Shown in pieces: positions 17,507-26,804 of a stretch of DNA of 51,324 nt. The translations under genes and the position numbers were made by a program. This stretch comes from Pseudooctadecabacter sp. (GTDB lineage: Bacteria; Pseudomonadota; Alphaproteobacteria; Rhodobacterales; Rhodobacteraceae): contig NZ_JAHDGE010000018.1 of NCBI RefSeq assembly GCF_020627745.1, forward strand, positions 1 to 51,324, read 5' to 3'. The stretch's first letter is position 1, and each line of letters begins with the position of its first letter. The notes beneath the pieces were generated by a model that worked only from the letters and a program-made list of their open reading frames with translations, was not told the origin of the DNA and made no database searches.

Positions 17507-18567
17507 GCCTGCGGCGGGCTGACCTTTGCCAGGACCGACCTTTGGGTGATCTGGCCAATGGCCTCGCCGTTTTCCATCACCACAAGAACGGGCGAAGCGG
17601 CGAGGGCGTCGATGACCTTAGCCACGGGCAGTTCCGCGTCGATCTGTGGCAGGGGCGTGTCCTCGGCACCGGTCAGTCGGGACATCCAGCCCCGTGGTGC
17701 ATTGTCGGGTGCAGGCCCCATGACGTCACGGGCCCGCAGCACGCCCAGCGGGTTCATATTGGCCACGAAATCAGCCACATAGCTATTGGCGGGGTTGCTG
17801 AAAATCTCACGCGGGGTGCCGCATTGGACGATGCGCCCACCCTCCATGATGGCGATGCGATTGCCGATCTTGAACGCCTCGTCCAGATCGTGGCTGACAA
17901 AAATGATCGTGCGGTTGAGACGCTTTTGCAGGTCCAGCAATTCGTCCTGAAGCCGCGCGCGGATCAGCGGATCAAGCGCTGAGAACGGTTCATCCATCAG
18001 CAGGATCGGCGCATCGGTGACAAAGGCACGGGCCAGGCCCACGCGCTGTTGCATGCCGCCCGACAGCTCCCCCACCAGTGCGGTGGCGCGGTCGAACAGG
18101 CCCACCAGCTTAAGCTGTTCGTCGACCTTCTTTCGCCGCGCGGCCTTGTCCATACCGTCCAGTTCCAGCCCCAGCCCAACATTGTCGCGCACGGTGCGCC
18201 ACGGCAGCAGGCCGAATTGCTGGAACACCATGGACACCACCGACCGGCGCAGCTTGCGCAACTCGCCCTCAGGCGCGGACCCCACGGCGCAGGTCCAGTC
18301 GCCGTTGTGCACCCGCACCTCTCCGCGCACCACGGGGTTCAACCCGTTGACCGCACGCAGCAATGTGGATTTGCCGGACCCGGACAGGCCCATCAACACG
18401 AGGATTTCGCCGTGTTCCACGTCCAGCGAACAATTATGCACGCCCAGAACCTGACCGGATCGCGCCTGCACCTCAGGGCGGTCTTTGCCGTAATCCATAA
18501 ATTTCAGCGCGCTTTCGGGTTTGTTGCCGAACACGATCGAGACGTTGTCAAATTCTACGGCCTTCAT
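17503..18567 (-). CDS. choV: choline ABC transporter ATP-binding protein
   Basis: The ATPase of a ProU/OpuA-type importer, 354 aa. Walker A GLSGSGKST is at 60-68, the ABC signature LSGGMQQR at 168-175 and Walker B ILLMDEP at 188-194. After about residue 270 a CBS-like tail follows (ending GEAIGQITQRSVLA), the region that senses ionic strength in related betaine transporters. The ATG overlaps the choW stop in ATGA. Choline is the likely substrate because the binding protein gene diverges from betI-betCBA. Confidence 0.93.
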   Translation of the reverse strand: MKAVEFDNVSIVFGNKPESALKFMDYGKDRPEVQARSGQVLGVHNCSLDVEHGEILVLMGLSGSGKSTLLRAVNGLNPVVRGEVRVHNGDWTCAVGSAPEGELRKLRRSVVSMVFQQFGLLPWRTVRDNVGLGLELDGMDKAARRKKVDEQLKLVGLFDRATALVGELSGGMQQRVGLARAFVTDAPILLMDEPFSALDPLIRARLQDELLDLQKRLNRTIIFVSHDLDEAFKIGNRIAIMEGGRIVQCGTPREIFSNPANSYVADFVANMNPLGVLRARDVMGPAPDNAPRGWMSRLTGAEDTPLPQIDAELPVAKVIDALAASPVLVVMENGEAIGQITQRSVLAKVSPPQA

Positions 18568-19400
18568 TTGCGATCTCCCACGCGCAGCATCCGGTCAAGC
18601 ATGATGGCAACCACCACGATGATCAGCCCGGATTCAAACCCTTTGGCCGTGTCCACCGTGTTCAGCGCGCGAACGACGGGCACACCCAGCCCGTCAGCCC
18701 CCACAAGGGCCGCGATGACGACCATAGACAGCGACAACATGATGGTCTGGTTCAACCCAGCCATGATCTGGGGCAGGGCGGAGGGCAGTTCCACCTTCCA
18801 CAACTTCTGCCGACCGGTGGCACCGAAGGCATCGGCGGCCTCCAAAAGCGCGGTCGGGGTCGAGGACACGCCCAGATGCGTCAGACGGATCGGCGCGGGC
18901 AGCACGAAAATCACAGTCGCAATCAGGCCTGGCACCATCCCGATGCCGAAAAAGACAATCGCGGGGATCAAGTAAACAAAGGTCGGTAAGGTCTGCATCA
19001 GGTCCAAAACAGGGCGCATCCATGCATAAAGTCGCGGACGGTGGGCGGCGGCGATGCCGATGGGCACGCCCACACCCATACAAACAACGCAGGCCGACAA
19101 AACAAGGGTCAGGCTTTCGGTGGTTTCTTCCCAGTAGTCCTGATTCAAGATGAACAAAAACCCCAGCGCAATCATCGCGCAGGTTTTCCAGCTGCGTTGC
19201 AACAGCCACGTCAGGCCCACGAAAAAGGCGATCACAATGAACGGATGGGGCGTTTGCATCAACCAGAGGAAAGCGTCGATCATCGCCTCAAGCCCCTCGG
19301 CGATGGCGTCAAAGATGACGCGGCCATTGCGTTCAAGCCCCTCGAATATCGTTTCGGCCACGTCCCCGACGGGGATTTTGTTGTCGGTTAACCAGTTCAT
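18564..19400 (-). CDS. choW: choline ABC transporter permease
   Basis: An inner-membrane permease of the ProW type, 278 aa from ATG 19400 (MNWLTDNKIPVG). It has several hydrophobic helices and the binding-protein-dependent transport loop (EAADAFGATGRQKLWKVELP) that contacts the ATPase. The start overlaps the stop of the upstream VOC gene in TGATG, so the two should be translationally coupled. A longer in-frame extension to 19520 overlaps the VOC gene and was rejected. Confidence 0.93.
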   Translation of the reverse strand: MNWLTDNKIPVGDVAETIFEGLERNGRVIFDAIAEGLEAMIDAFLWLMQTPHPFIVIAFFVGLTWLLQRSWKTCAMIALGFLFILNQDYWEETTESLTLVLSACVVCMGVGVPIGIAAAHRPRLYAWMRPVLDLMQTLPTFVYLIPAIVFFGIGMVPGLIATVIFVLPAPIRLTHLGVSSTPTALLEAADAFGATGRQKLWKVELPSALPQIMAGLNQTIMLSLSMVVIAALVGADGLGVPVVRALNTVDTAKGFESGLIIVVVAIMLDRMLRVGDRK

Positions 19401-19861
19401 CACGGGTGTCCTTGTACGGGCCGGGTGCCCAGATGTTGCATAAAGCGCAGAAGGTACCCATCGGGATCCTGCACCAGAAATTCCGTCTGCCCGTTTTCGA
19501 TGTCGCCGTCGCGATACCATGCGGTCGCGAGGGGACGAAACAGAGCGTGACCGGCGGCCACCACGCGGTCACAAAGGGTTGTCGCGTCCTGTACCTCGAT
19601 CTGGAAATTCACGCCGCGCCCCAAAGGCGGGTCAAGTGGCGCGGTTTTCCACGTGCCACCGGGCGTGTCATCAATTTGCTCAAGCATGATTTGTGCCTGT
19701 CCCATTTCAAGGTAGATGAAATTGTCCTCGGGCCGTTCGAATTTGACCGCAAACCCCAACACATCTACGTAGAATGCGCGCGAGGCTGTAATGTCACGCA
19801 CGGACAGTTCCGGCACCAATACGGCCCAGAAGTCGGGATCGGGGGAGAGTAGAGCGGTCAT
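19400..19861 (-). CDS. VOC-family (glyoxalase/bleomycin-resistance-like) protein
   Basis: About 153 aa from ATG 19861 (MTALLSPDPD). It matches the vicinal oxygen chelate fold: an opening strand with VRDITASRAFYVDVLGF, a middle EMGQAQIMLEQ and a closing VQDPDGYLLRFMQ. It resembles small bleomycin-resistance-like proteins; substrate unknown. It sits inside the choline transporter operon, between choX and choW, separated from choX by a hairpin and overlapping choW by one base. The region before the ATG has no Shine-Dalgarno because the hairpin's U-run abuts it. Lower translation, or a more upstream TTG start, is possible. Confidence 0.8.
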   Translation of the reverse strand: MTALLSPDPDFWAVLVPELSVRDITASRAFYVDVLGFAVKFERPEDNFIYLEMGQAQIMLEQIDDTPGGTWKTAPLDPPLGRGVNFQIEVQDATTLCDRVVAAGHALFRPLATAWYRDGDIENGQTEFLVQDPDGYLLRFMQHLGTRPVQGHP

Positions 19862-19893
19862 ATAAAATGGGCTGCCCGCGCGGGGGCAGCCCA
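19861..19893 (-). terminator. terminator/attenuator hairpin after choX
   Basis: On the minus strand, TGGGCTGCCC pairs perfectly with GGGCAGCCCA (10 bp, 19868-19893) around a 6-nt loop and is followed by TTTTATA. It lies 13 bp after the choX stop and directly before the VOC-choW-choV genes. The layout predicts abundant binding-protein mRNA and partial read-through to the rest, as in many ABC operons. Confidence 0.8.
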
Positions 19894-19906
19894 ATCTTTC
19901 AATGGC

Positions 19907-20842
19907 TTACATGCCCAATGCGGCTTTGACAGCCTCACCGGCATCTCCGCCGTCGATGGTTGTCACGCCGTCAAGCCAGCCCATCACAAAGTCGGTGTTG
20001 TCGGCCATCCATGCCGTCGCGGCCTCATCAGGGTCGGTCCCGTCGTTGAGGATCGCACCCATGATTTCGTTCTCCATCTCGAGGGAAAACGCGAGGTTTT
20101 GCAGCAGTTTGCCCACGTTGGGGCAGCTGTCGACGTAGCCTGCGGTGGTGTTGGTGAACACGGTGGCCCCGCCCAGGTTGGGGCCGAACCAGTCGTCGCC
20201 ACCCTCAAGGTAGGTCATGTCGTAGTTGGCGTTCATGGGGTGGGGTTCCCAGCCGAGGAACACAACCGGTTCGTCGCGTTCGGATGCGCGGCCCACTTGC
20301 GCCAACATGCCGGCTTCCGAGGATTCGACCACTTCGATGGCGTCGTCAGACAGGCCGAACGCGCCGTCCGCGATCATGTCCATGATCAGGCGGTTGCCGT
20401 CGTTGCCGGCCTCGATCCCGTAGATTTTGCCCTCGAGCGCGTCGGCGTTGGCAGCGATATCGTCAAATGTGGTGATGCCAAGGGCCGCGCCGGCGGCGTT
20501 CGTGGCGAGTGTATATTTCGCGCCCTCAAGGTTGGCCCGCACGGTGTCGACGGTGCCTGCGTCACGGTAGGATGCGATGTCGCCTTCCATGGTGGGCATC
20601 CAGTTGCCCAGGAACACATCAACGTCGCCTTCGGCCAGCGACGTGTAAGTCACTGGAACGGAAAGAACTTTGACGTCCGTTTCGTAGCCTAGCGCCTCAA
20701 GAACAACCGTCGTGGCTGCGGTGGTGGCTGTGATATCGGTCCAGCCCACATCGGAAAAGGTCACAGTGCCACATTCGGCGTGGCCGTCAGCGGCGGCGGC
20801 ACCTGCCGCACAGATTGCGAGGATTGAAAGAGTATTTTTCAT
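19907..20842 (-). CDS. choX: choline ABC transporter substrate-binding protein
   Basis: A periplasmic binding protein of the OpuAC/ProX family, 311 aa from ATG 20842 (MKNTLSILAICAAG), with a signal peptide ending around AAAADGHA. GGGAG precedes this ATG; the upstream in-frame start at 20935 was rejected because it would run into betI. Aromatic residues in FLGNWMP and FLGWEPHPM are consistent with a quaternary-ammonium cage. Choline specificity is inferred from divergence from betI-betCBA and from the order choX-choW-choV. Confidence 0.93.
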   Translation of the reverse strand: MKNTLSILAICAAGAAAADGHAECGTVTFSDVGWTDITATTAATTVVLEALGYETDVKVLSVPVTYTSLAEGDVDVFLGNWMPTMEGDIASYRDAGTVDTVRANLEGAKYTLATNAAGAALGITTFDDIAANADALEGKIYGIEAGNDGNRLIMDMIADGAFGLSDDAIEVVESSEAGMLAQVGRASERDEPVVFLGWEPHPMNANYDMTYLEGGDDWFGPNLGGATVFTNTTAGYVDSCPNVGKLLQNLAFSLEMENEIMGAILNDGTDPDEAATAWMADNTDFVMGWLDGVTTIDGGDAGEAVKAALGM

Positions 20843-20871
20843 GGTCGGTCTCCCGGTTGGTGTTTTTGTTG

Positions 20872-20885
20872 ATTGACGAGTCAAT
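20872..20885. promoter_or_regulatory. putative BetI operator
   Basis: Perfect inverted repeat ATTGAC-GA-GTCAAT in the 86-bp gap between choX and betI. It resembles the TTGA-CG-TCAA type of site described for BetI repressors. Each arm supplies TTGAC, so it can overlap -35 elements on both strands. On the plus strand, TTGACG (20873-20878) is 17 bp from TTATCA (20896-20901). Confidence 0.65.
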
Positions 20886-20928
20886 AAAGAACAACTTATC
20901 AAAACTTGGCAACAGTTTTGAGGACATG

Positions 20929-21504
20929 ATGCCAAAGCTTGGAATGGAGCCTATCCGGCGCGCCGCTTTAGTTAAAGCGACGATCGACGTTATCGGTGCG
21001 CAGGGGTCGCTGGATGTGACGGTCAGCCAGATCGCCAAACAGGCGGGCATGTCATCGGCCCTTGCCCATCACTATTTCGGCGGCAAGGACCAGATTTTTC
21101 TGGCCGCCATGCGCCAGATCCTGCGCGATTTCGGGGAGGAGGTGGTGTCGGAACTGAAAGCTGCGCGCACCCCCCGCGCCCGCGCCGAGGCGTTGATCGC
21201 GGCCTGTTTTGCGCCGTCGTGTTTTGATCCGGCGACCGTCAGTGCATGGATGACGCTCTATGCGCAGGCGACGACACAGCCCGATATGCACCGGCTTTTA
21301 CGAATTTACCAAGATCGGCTGAGGTCCAACCTGGCCTTTGCGTTGCGACCCCTGTCCGCCGATCCGCTGGCCGATGCGGAGACGTTGAGCGCGCTGATTG
21401 ACGGGCTTTACCTTCGGGCCGCACTGGCGGGGGAAACCGATGCGCCCACCGCCCATGCCATCGCCCTGCGTGCCCTTGACCAACTGACCGGAGCCGACAC
21501 ATGA
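20929..21504 (+). CDS. betI: choline-responsive transcriptional repressor BetI
   Basis: A TetR-family repressor of bet genes that releases DNA on binding choline. Starting at the second of two tandem ATGs (20929) gives 191 aa, beginning MPKLGMEPIRR, which matches the BetI family start; GAGG lies 5 bp upstream. The helix-turn-helix is around VSQIAKQAGMSSALAHHYFG (about 34-53). The C-terminal ligand domain has a Trp/Tyr-containing pocket region. Its stop overlaps betC in ATGA, so the repressor is autoregulated with its operon. Confidence 0.94.
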   Translation: MPKLGMEPIRRAALVKATIDVIGAQGSLDVTVSQIAKQAGMSSALAHHYFGGKDQIFLAAMRQILRDFGEEVVSELKAARTPRARAEALIAACFAPSCFDPATVSAWMTLYAQATTQPDMHRLLRIYQDRLRSNLAFALRPLSADPLADAETLSALIDGLYLRAALAGETDAPTAHAIALRALDQLTGADT

Positions 21505-23009
21505 CCAAACCCAACATCCTGATCCTGATGGTCGATCAGTTGAACGGCACACTGTTTCCCGACGGACCGGCGGAGTGGCTTCATGCGCCGAACCTCAAAA
21601 AGCTGGCGGCACGGTCGACACGGTTCAAAAACAGCTATACCGCCTCGCCGTTGTGCGCGCCGGGGCGGGCATCGTTTATGTCCGGCCAGCTGCCAAGTCG
21701 CACGCAGGTCTATGATAACGCTGCGGAATTTGCGTCCTCCATCCCCACCTACGCCCACCATCTGCGGCGTGCGGGGTATCAGACCTGTTTGTCCGGCAAG
21801 ATGCATTTTGTAGGGCCCGACCAGTTGCACGGCTTTGAAGAGAGGCTGACCACCGACATTTATCCGCCCGATTTCGGCTGGACACCGGATTACCGCAAAC
21901 CTGGCGAGAGGATCGACTGGTGGTATCACAATATGGGGTCCGTCACGGGCGCCGGTGTGGCCGAAATCACCAATCAGATGGAATATGATGACGAGGTTGC
22001 CTATCACGCGACGCGGAAATTGTATGATCTGAGCCGCGGGCATGATGCGCGGCCGTGGTGCCTGACGGTGTCGTTTACCCACCCCCACGACCCCTATGTG
22101 GCGCGCAAGAAATACTGGGATTTGTACAACGATTGCGACCACTTGCTGCCCGATGTCGGGCCCATTGCGTATCAGGAACAGGACCCCCATTCGAAACGTA
22201 TTCTCGACGCCAACGACCACGAGAATTTCGACATCACCGAAGACCAGATCAAACGCGCGCGGCAGGCGTATTTTGCGAATATTTCCTATCTTGACGACAA
22301 GGTCGGGGAGATTTTGCAAACCCTTGAGGACACGCGGCAGGAGGCGATCATTCTCTTTGTGTCTGACCACGGGGACATGTTGGGGGACCGCGGGTTGTGG
22401 TTCAAGATGTCGTTCTTCGAAGGATCGGCCCGTGTGCCGGTGATGATCTGCGCACCCGCGATGCCGGTTGGCCTTGTCGAAACGCCGGTCAGCAATATTG
22501 ATGTCACGCCGACGCTGTGTGATCTGGCGGGTGTGTCCATGGACGAGGTGATGCCGTGGACCGAAGGCATGTCCTTGGTGCCCTTGGCCAATGGTGTCGA
22601 ACGCACGGCACCTGTTGCGATGGAATACGCAGCCGAGGGGTCGTTTTCACCGCTTGTCTGTTTGCGCTATGGCAAATGGAAATACACGCGCTGTCTGCTC
22701 GATCCAGATCAGTTATTTGATATCGAGGCCGACCCGAACGAGTTGAACAACCTTGCGAATGTTGAGAAACATCAAGGGACGCTGGCGCAATTACGGGCGA
22801 AATCGGAGGACCGGTGGGATCTGGCCGCTTTTGACGCGCAGGTGCGCGAAAGTCAGGCGCGGCGCTGGGTCGTATATGAGGCCTTGCGCAACGGCGACTA
22901 TTTCCCGTGGGATTTCCAGCCGCTTCAGATGGCCTCTGAACGCTATATGCGCAATCACATGGACCTCAATGTTCTTGAGGAAAATCAACGCTTTCCGAGG
23001 GGAGAATAA
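21501..23009 (+). CDS. betC: choline-sulfatase
   Basis: BetC hydrolyses choline-O-sulfate to choline and sulfate. The 502-aa arylsulfatase-fold protein has the sulfatase maturation motif with Cys52 in CAPGR (52-56), to be converted to formylglycine, and a metal-ligand Asp near residue 12. [11 protein letters not shown] supplies further metal ligands. The C-terminus has the choline-sulfatase-specific tail. The ATG overlaps betI in ATGA, and betB follows after 1 bp. No signal peptide is visible, so it acts in the cytoplasm. Confidence 0.95.
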   Translation: MTKPNILILMVDQLNGTLFPDGPAEWLHAPNLKKLAARSTRFKNSYTASPLCAPGRASFMSGQLPSRTQVYDNAAEFASSIPTYAHHLRRAGYQTCLSGKMHFVGPDQLHGFEERLTTDIYPPDFGWTPDYRKPGERIDWWYHNMGSVTGAGVAEITNQMEYDDEVAYHATRKLYDLSRGHDARPWCLTVSFTHPHDPYVARKKYWDLYNDCDHLLPDVGPIAYQEQDPHSKRILDANDHENFDITEDQIKRARQAYFANISYLDDKVGEILQTLEDTRQEAIILFVSDHGDMLGDRGLWFKMSFFEGSARVPVMICAPAMPVGLVETPVSNIDVTPTLCDLAGVSMDEVMPWTEGMSLVPLANGVERTAPVAMEYAAEGSFSPLVCLRYGKWKYTRCLLDPDQLFDIEADPNELNNLANVEKHQGTLAQLRAKSEDRWDLAAFDAQVRESQARRWVVYEALRNGDYFPWDFQPLQMASERYMRNHMDLNVLEENQRFPRGE

Positions 23010-23010
23010 G

Positions 23011-24468
23011 ATGGGTTACGACATTCAACCGACCGCCAGCCACTTTATCGACGGCGCCTACGTCGAGGATACTGCCGGCACCCCGATCCCTGTGATCTGC
23101 CCCGTGTCCGAACAGGAAATCGCGCGGGTCTACGCGGCGACACCTGCGGTGATTGAACAGGCGCTGGCGGCGGCCAAAAGGGCACAGGTGGCTTGGGCCG
23201 CCATGACCGGCACCGAGCGTGGCCGGGTGTTGCGCCGTGCGGCAGATCTGATCCGCGAACGGAATTACGACCTCAGCGTGTTGGAAACCAACGACACGGG
23301 AAAACCGCTTCAGGAAACGCTGGTTGCAGACGCCACGTCTGCCGCCGATGCCCTTGAATACTTTGGCGGAATAGCGGGCAGTCTGACCGGCGAACACGTG
23401 CAGTTGGGCGAGGATTTCGTCTACACCCGGCGTGAGGCGTTGGGCGTATGCGTGGGCATCGGCGCATGGAACTACCCCACCCAGATTGCCGCATGGAAGG
23501 GCGCGCCCGCGCTGGCCTGTGGCAACGCGATGGTGTTCAAACCGTCCGAGACGACGCCGCTTTGTGCGTTGAAAGTCGCCGAAATTCTGCACGAAGCAGG
23601 CGCGCCTGCAGGAATTTACAATGTGGTGCAAGGCATGGGCGAAGTGGGCCACGCCCTGATCACCGACCCGAGAGTGGCCAAGGTGTCATTGACCGGGTCG
23701 GTGCCCACCGGTCGCAAGGTTTATGCCGCTGCGGCCGAGGGCATCCGCCATGTCACCATGGAACTTGGGGGCAAATCGCCCATGGTGATCTTTGATGATG
23801 CCACGCTTGAAGACGCCGTTGGCGGCGCCATTCTGGGCAACTTTTACAGCTCGGGGCAGGTGTGTTCCAACGGGACGCGTGTGTTTGTCCAGAAAGGCAT
23901 CAAAGAGGCCTTTCTGAAACGGCTAAGTGAACGTCTGGCAGATGTTAAAATGGGCGATCCTTTGGATGAGACCGTGAATTTCGGACCCTTGGTGAACGCC
24001 CGGCAGCTTGAGATCGTGCAGGGGTTTATTGCCAAGGGGATCGACGAAGGTGCCCGCCTTGTGTGTGGGGGGCAACGTGAGGATATGTCCGGTTACTTCC
24101 TGCAACCCACTGTATTTGCAGACGTTACCGACGACATGACCATCGCCCGAGAAGAGATTTTCGGTCCCGTGTTGTCGGTTCTCGATTTCGAGGACGAGGC
24201 CGAAGTGCTGGCGCGGGCCAATGATACGGAATTCGGTCTGGCCGCTGGCGTGTTTACCAATGACATCGGCCGGGCACACCGGATGGCCGCTGGGTTCGAG
24301 GCCGGAACCTGCTACATCAATACGTACAATCTGGCCCCCGTCGAAGCGCCCTTCGGCGGGTCGAAACTGTCCGGTGTGGGGCGTGAAAATTCGAAAAACG
24401 CGGTAGATCACTACAGCGAGATGAAATCGGTCTACGTGGCCATGACCCCCGTTGAAGCCCCGTTCTGA
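23011..24468 (+). CDS. betB: betaine-aldehyde dehydrogenase
   Basis: BetB oxidises betaine aldehyde to glycine betaine with NAD(P)+. From ATG 23011 (GGGGAG upstream) it has 485 aa, normal for the family. The catalytic residues are visible: Asn154 in AWNYP, Glu251 in MELGGKSP and Cys285 in [10 protein letters not shown]. The stop shares one base with the betA start (TGATG), indicating coupled translation. A longer frame from 22753 overlaps betC and was rejected. Confidence 0.96.
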   Translation: MGYDIQPTASHFIDGAYVEDTAGTPIPVICPVSEQEIARVYAATPAVIEQALAAAKRAQVAWAAMTGTERGRVLRRAADLIRERNYDLSVLETNDTGKPLQETLVADATSAADALEYFGGIAGSLTGEHVQLGEDFVYTRREALGVCVGIGAWNYPTQIAAWKGAPALACGNAMVFKPSETTPLCALKVAEILHEAGAPAGIYNVVQGMGEVGHALITDPRVAKVSLTGSVPTGRKVYAAAAEGIRHVTMELGGKSPMVIFDDATLEDAVGGAILGNFYSSGQVCSNGTRVFVQKGIKEAFLKRLSERLADVKMGDPLDETVNFGPLVNARQLEIVQGFIAKGIDEGARLVCGGQREDMSGYFLQPTVFADVTDDMTIAREEIFGPVLSVLDFEDEAEVLARANDTEFGLAAGVFTNDIGRAHRMAAGFEAGTCYINTYNLAPVEAPFGGSKLSGVGRENSKNAVDHYSEMKSVYVAMTPVEAPF

Positions 24469-26111
24469 TGCAAGCCGATTACGTGATTGTAGGGGCCGGA
24501 AGTGCGGGATGCGCTATGGCGTTCCGGCTGGCCGAAGCGGGGCGGTCCGTTCTGGTGATCGAAACCGGTGGCACCGATGTGGGACCCCTCATCAACATGC
24601 CCGGCGCGCTGTCCTATCCGATGAACATGTCCCTCTACGATTGGGGGTATCGGACCGAACCGGAACCGCATCTTGGGGGGCGCAGGCTGGCGTGTCCGCG
24701 CGGAAAGGTCATTGGCGGATCATCGTCCATCAACGGCATGATTTACGTGCGCGGACATGCGCGGGATTTCGATCATTGGGCGGAAACGGGCGCGGACGGC
24801 TGGGCGTATGCGGATGTCTTGCCCTACTACAAACGGCTTGAAGACTGGCATGACGGTGGCCGTGGCGGAGATCCGGACTGGCGCGGCAAAGGCGGGCCTT
24901 TGCATGTGACACGCGGCCCCGGTCAAAATCCCCTGACGCAGGCATGGATCAAGGCCGGCGGGCAGGCCGGATACGAATTGACAAGCGATTACAACGGTCA
25001 GCAACAAGAGGGGTTTGGCCCCTTCGACGCCACAATCTGGAAAGGCAAACGCTGGTCGGCGGCGTCTGCCTATCTGCGCCCCGCCCAGGCCACAGGCCGG
25101 TGCGAGATTGTGAAAGGTCTGGCAGCGCGCGTCATCCTGTCGGACGGTCGCGCGACCGGCGTTGAACTGACGGACGGGCGCATCATCGAGGCGCGGGCCG
25201 AAGTGATCCTGGCCGCCTCGGCAATCAATTCGCCCAAGTTGCTGATGTTGTCGGGGATCGGGCCTGCTGCCCATCTGGCCGGGCACGGCATTGATGTGGT
25301 TGCGGACAGGCCGGGCGTTGGGCAGAACCTTCAGGATCATCTTGAACTGTATGTCCAAATGGCTGGCAAGGGACGACATTCCCTTTATAAATACTGGTCT
25401 TTATTGGGAAAAGCCTGGGTCGGTGCCCAATGGCTTTTTGCCAAGTCGGGGGTAGGCGCGTCGAACCAGTTTGAAGCTTGCGGATTTATCCGGTCGCGTG
25501 CCGGCATCGAATATCCGGACATTCAATACCATTTTCTGCCCCTTGCGGTGCGATATGACGGTGTTGGCGCAGCGGAGGGGTTTCAGGCCCATGTCGGGCC
25601 GATGCGGTCCGAATCCCGCGGTGAAATTACGTTGACCTCCGCCGATCCAAAGGCCGATCCGCGCATTTTCTTCAACTACATGTCTCAGGAAAGTGACTGG
25701 ATTGATTTCCGCAAATGCATACGGCTCACGCGGGAGGTGTTTGCGCAGGACGCTTTCGCCCCCTACCGCGATGAGGAACTGATCCCAGGACCGCAGGCCC
25801 AAAGCGATGATGAGTTGGACGATGTGATACGCCAGCATGTCGAAAGCGCCTATCATCCATGCGGGACGTGCAAAATGGGGCGGGCCGATGACCCGATGGC
25901 GGTTGTCGATGCCGAGGGGCGGGTCATTGGTGTCGAGGGACTTCGGGTCGCGGACAGCTCGATCTTTCCGAGAATTACAAACGGAAACCTGAACGCACCG
26001 TCCATTCTGGTGGGTGAGAAGATGGCCGATCACGTGTTGGGCAAGACCCCACTGCCGCCCAGTAACGACGCCCCCTGGATACATCCCGAATGGCGGACAC
26101 AGCAGCGTTAA
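24468..26111 (+). CDS. betA: choline dehydrogenase
   Basis: A GMC-family FAD enzyme, 547 aa, oxidising choline to betaine aldehyde at the membrane. The FAD motif GAGSAG is at residues 9-14, and a second GMC signature lies in [19 protein letters not shown]. The catalytic His lies in the C-terminal [10 protein letters not shown]. It closes the betI-betC-betB-betA operon. No terminator hairpin is evident in the 54 bp before the next gene, which carries a TTAA-N7-TTAA motif. Confidence 0.95.
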   Translation: MQADYVIVGAGSAGCAMAFRLAEAGRSVLVIETGGTDVGPLINMPGALSYPMNMSLYDWGYRTEPEPHLGGRRLACPRGKVIGGSSSINGMIYVRGHARDFDHWAETGADGWAYADVLPYYKRLEDWHDGGRGGDPDWRGKGGPLHVTRGPGQNPLTQAWIKAGGQAGYELTSDYNGQQQEGFGPFDATIWKGKRWSAASAYLRPAQATGRCEIVKGLAARVILSDGRATGVELTDGRIIEARAEVILAASAINSPKLLMLSGIGPAAHLAGHGIDVVADRPGVGQNLQDHLELYVQMAGKGRHSLYKYWSLLGKAWVGAQWLFAKSGVGASNQFEACGFIRSRAGIEYPDIQYHFLPLAVRYDGVGAAEGFQAHVGPMRSESRGEITLTSADPKADPRIFFNYMSQESDWIDFRKCIRLTREVFAQDAFAPYRDEELIPGPQAQSDDELDDVIRQHVESAYHPCGTCKMGRADDPMAVVDAEGRVIGVEGLRVADSSIFPRITNGNLNAPSILVGEKMADHVLGKTPLPPSNDAPWIHPEWRTQQR

Positions 26112-26146
26112 GCATTTGTTCAGTTCCCCCTTGTCCGGAGAGGACA

Positions 26147-26161
26147 TTAACACTTAATTAA
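26147..26161. promoter_or_regulatory. consensus CtrA-type site TTAA-N7-TTAA
   Basis: TTAA (26147-26150) and TTAA (26158-26161) are separated by exactly 7 bp, matching the consensus for the alphaproteobacterial cell-cycle/motility regulator CtrA. The second half overlaps the perfect palindrome CTTAATTAAG and the AAGGGA ribosome site of the nuclease gene that starts at 26166. Its position would suit repression, or activation of a downstream start. Confidence 0.45.
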
Positions 26162-26165
26162 GGGA

Positions 26166-26804
26166 ATGATCCGGTTTTGTTCTCTTTTGCTTTTGCTTGC
26201 CTCTCCTGCTGTTGCAGATTTAAGGGGGACAATCAGTGTCGTCGATGGCGATACGATCCATGTGGGCTCGGCGACAGTCAGGTTGCACGGCATTGATGCG
26301 CCCGAACAGGACCAGACCTGTGAAGATCGCCAAGGACGTACGTGGCCCTGCGGGGCATTCGTCAGCGAACGTGTAAGCCTGCGCTATGATGGAGAACGTG
26401 CAATTTGTAACGTGGTTGACGTGGATCAATACGGACGAAATGTTGCAAAATGCTATGTCGACCAACGTGATATTGCCGATGATATCGTCGCGGAGGGGTG
26501 GGCCGAAGCCTACCGCAGGTATTCGATGGATTATGATCTGACCGAAAAAGGCGCGCAGGTGCGTGGTGTGGGGATCTGGTCAGGGACCATGCAATCCCCT
26601 TCGGCATTTCGCGCGGAACAGCGTGGTCAGACCACATCGGGGCGTTGCATCATCAAGGGCAACATCTCCGCGTCAGGTATGATCTATCATATGCCCCACA
26701 ACCGCGATTATGCCGCGACGCGCATCAACGAAGCGCGCGGAGAACGCTGGTTTTGTTCAGAAGCCGAGGCGCGGGCCGCAGGGTGGCGCGCAGCGCGAAA
26801 CTAG
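26166..26804 (+). CDS. secreted SNase-like (thermonuclease) protein
   Basis: A 212-aa protein with a signal peptide (MIRFCSLLLLLASPAVA) and a staphylococcal-nuclease domain: VVDGDT (26-31), RLHGIDAPE with Arg39, Asp44 and Glu47 equivalents of the catalytic residues, then a YGRNVAKC segment. The C-terminal ~50 residues (CIIKGNIS then GERWFCSEAEARAAGWR) match what I recall as a small cysteine-containing add-on domain found on similar nucleases. It would cleave nucleic acids outside the cytoplasm. Its TAG stop shares CTAG (26801-26804) with the convergent gene. Confidence 0.85.
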   Translation: MIRFCSLLLLLASPAVADLRGTISVVDGDTIHVGSATVRLHGIDAPEQDQTCEDRQGRTWPCGAFVSERVSLRYDGERAICNVVDVDQYGRNVAKCYVDQRDIADDIVAEGWAEAYRRYSMDYDLTEKGAQVRGVGIWSGTMQSPSAFRAEQRGQTTSGRCIIKGNISASGMIYHMPHNRDYAATRINEARGERWFCSEAEARAAGWRAARN

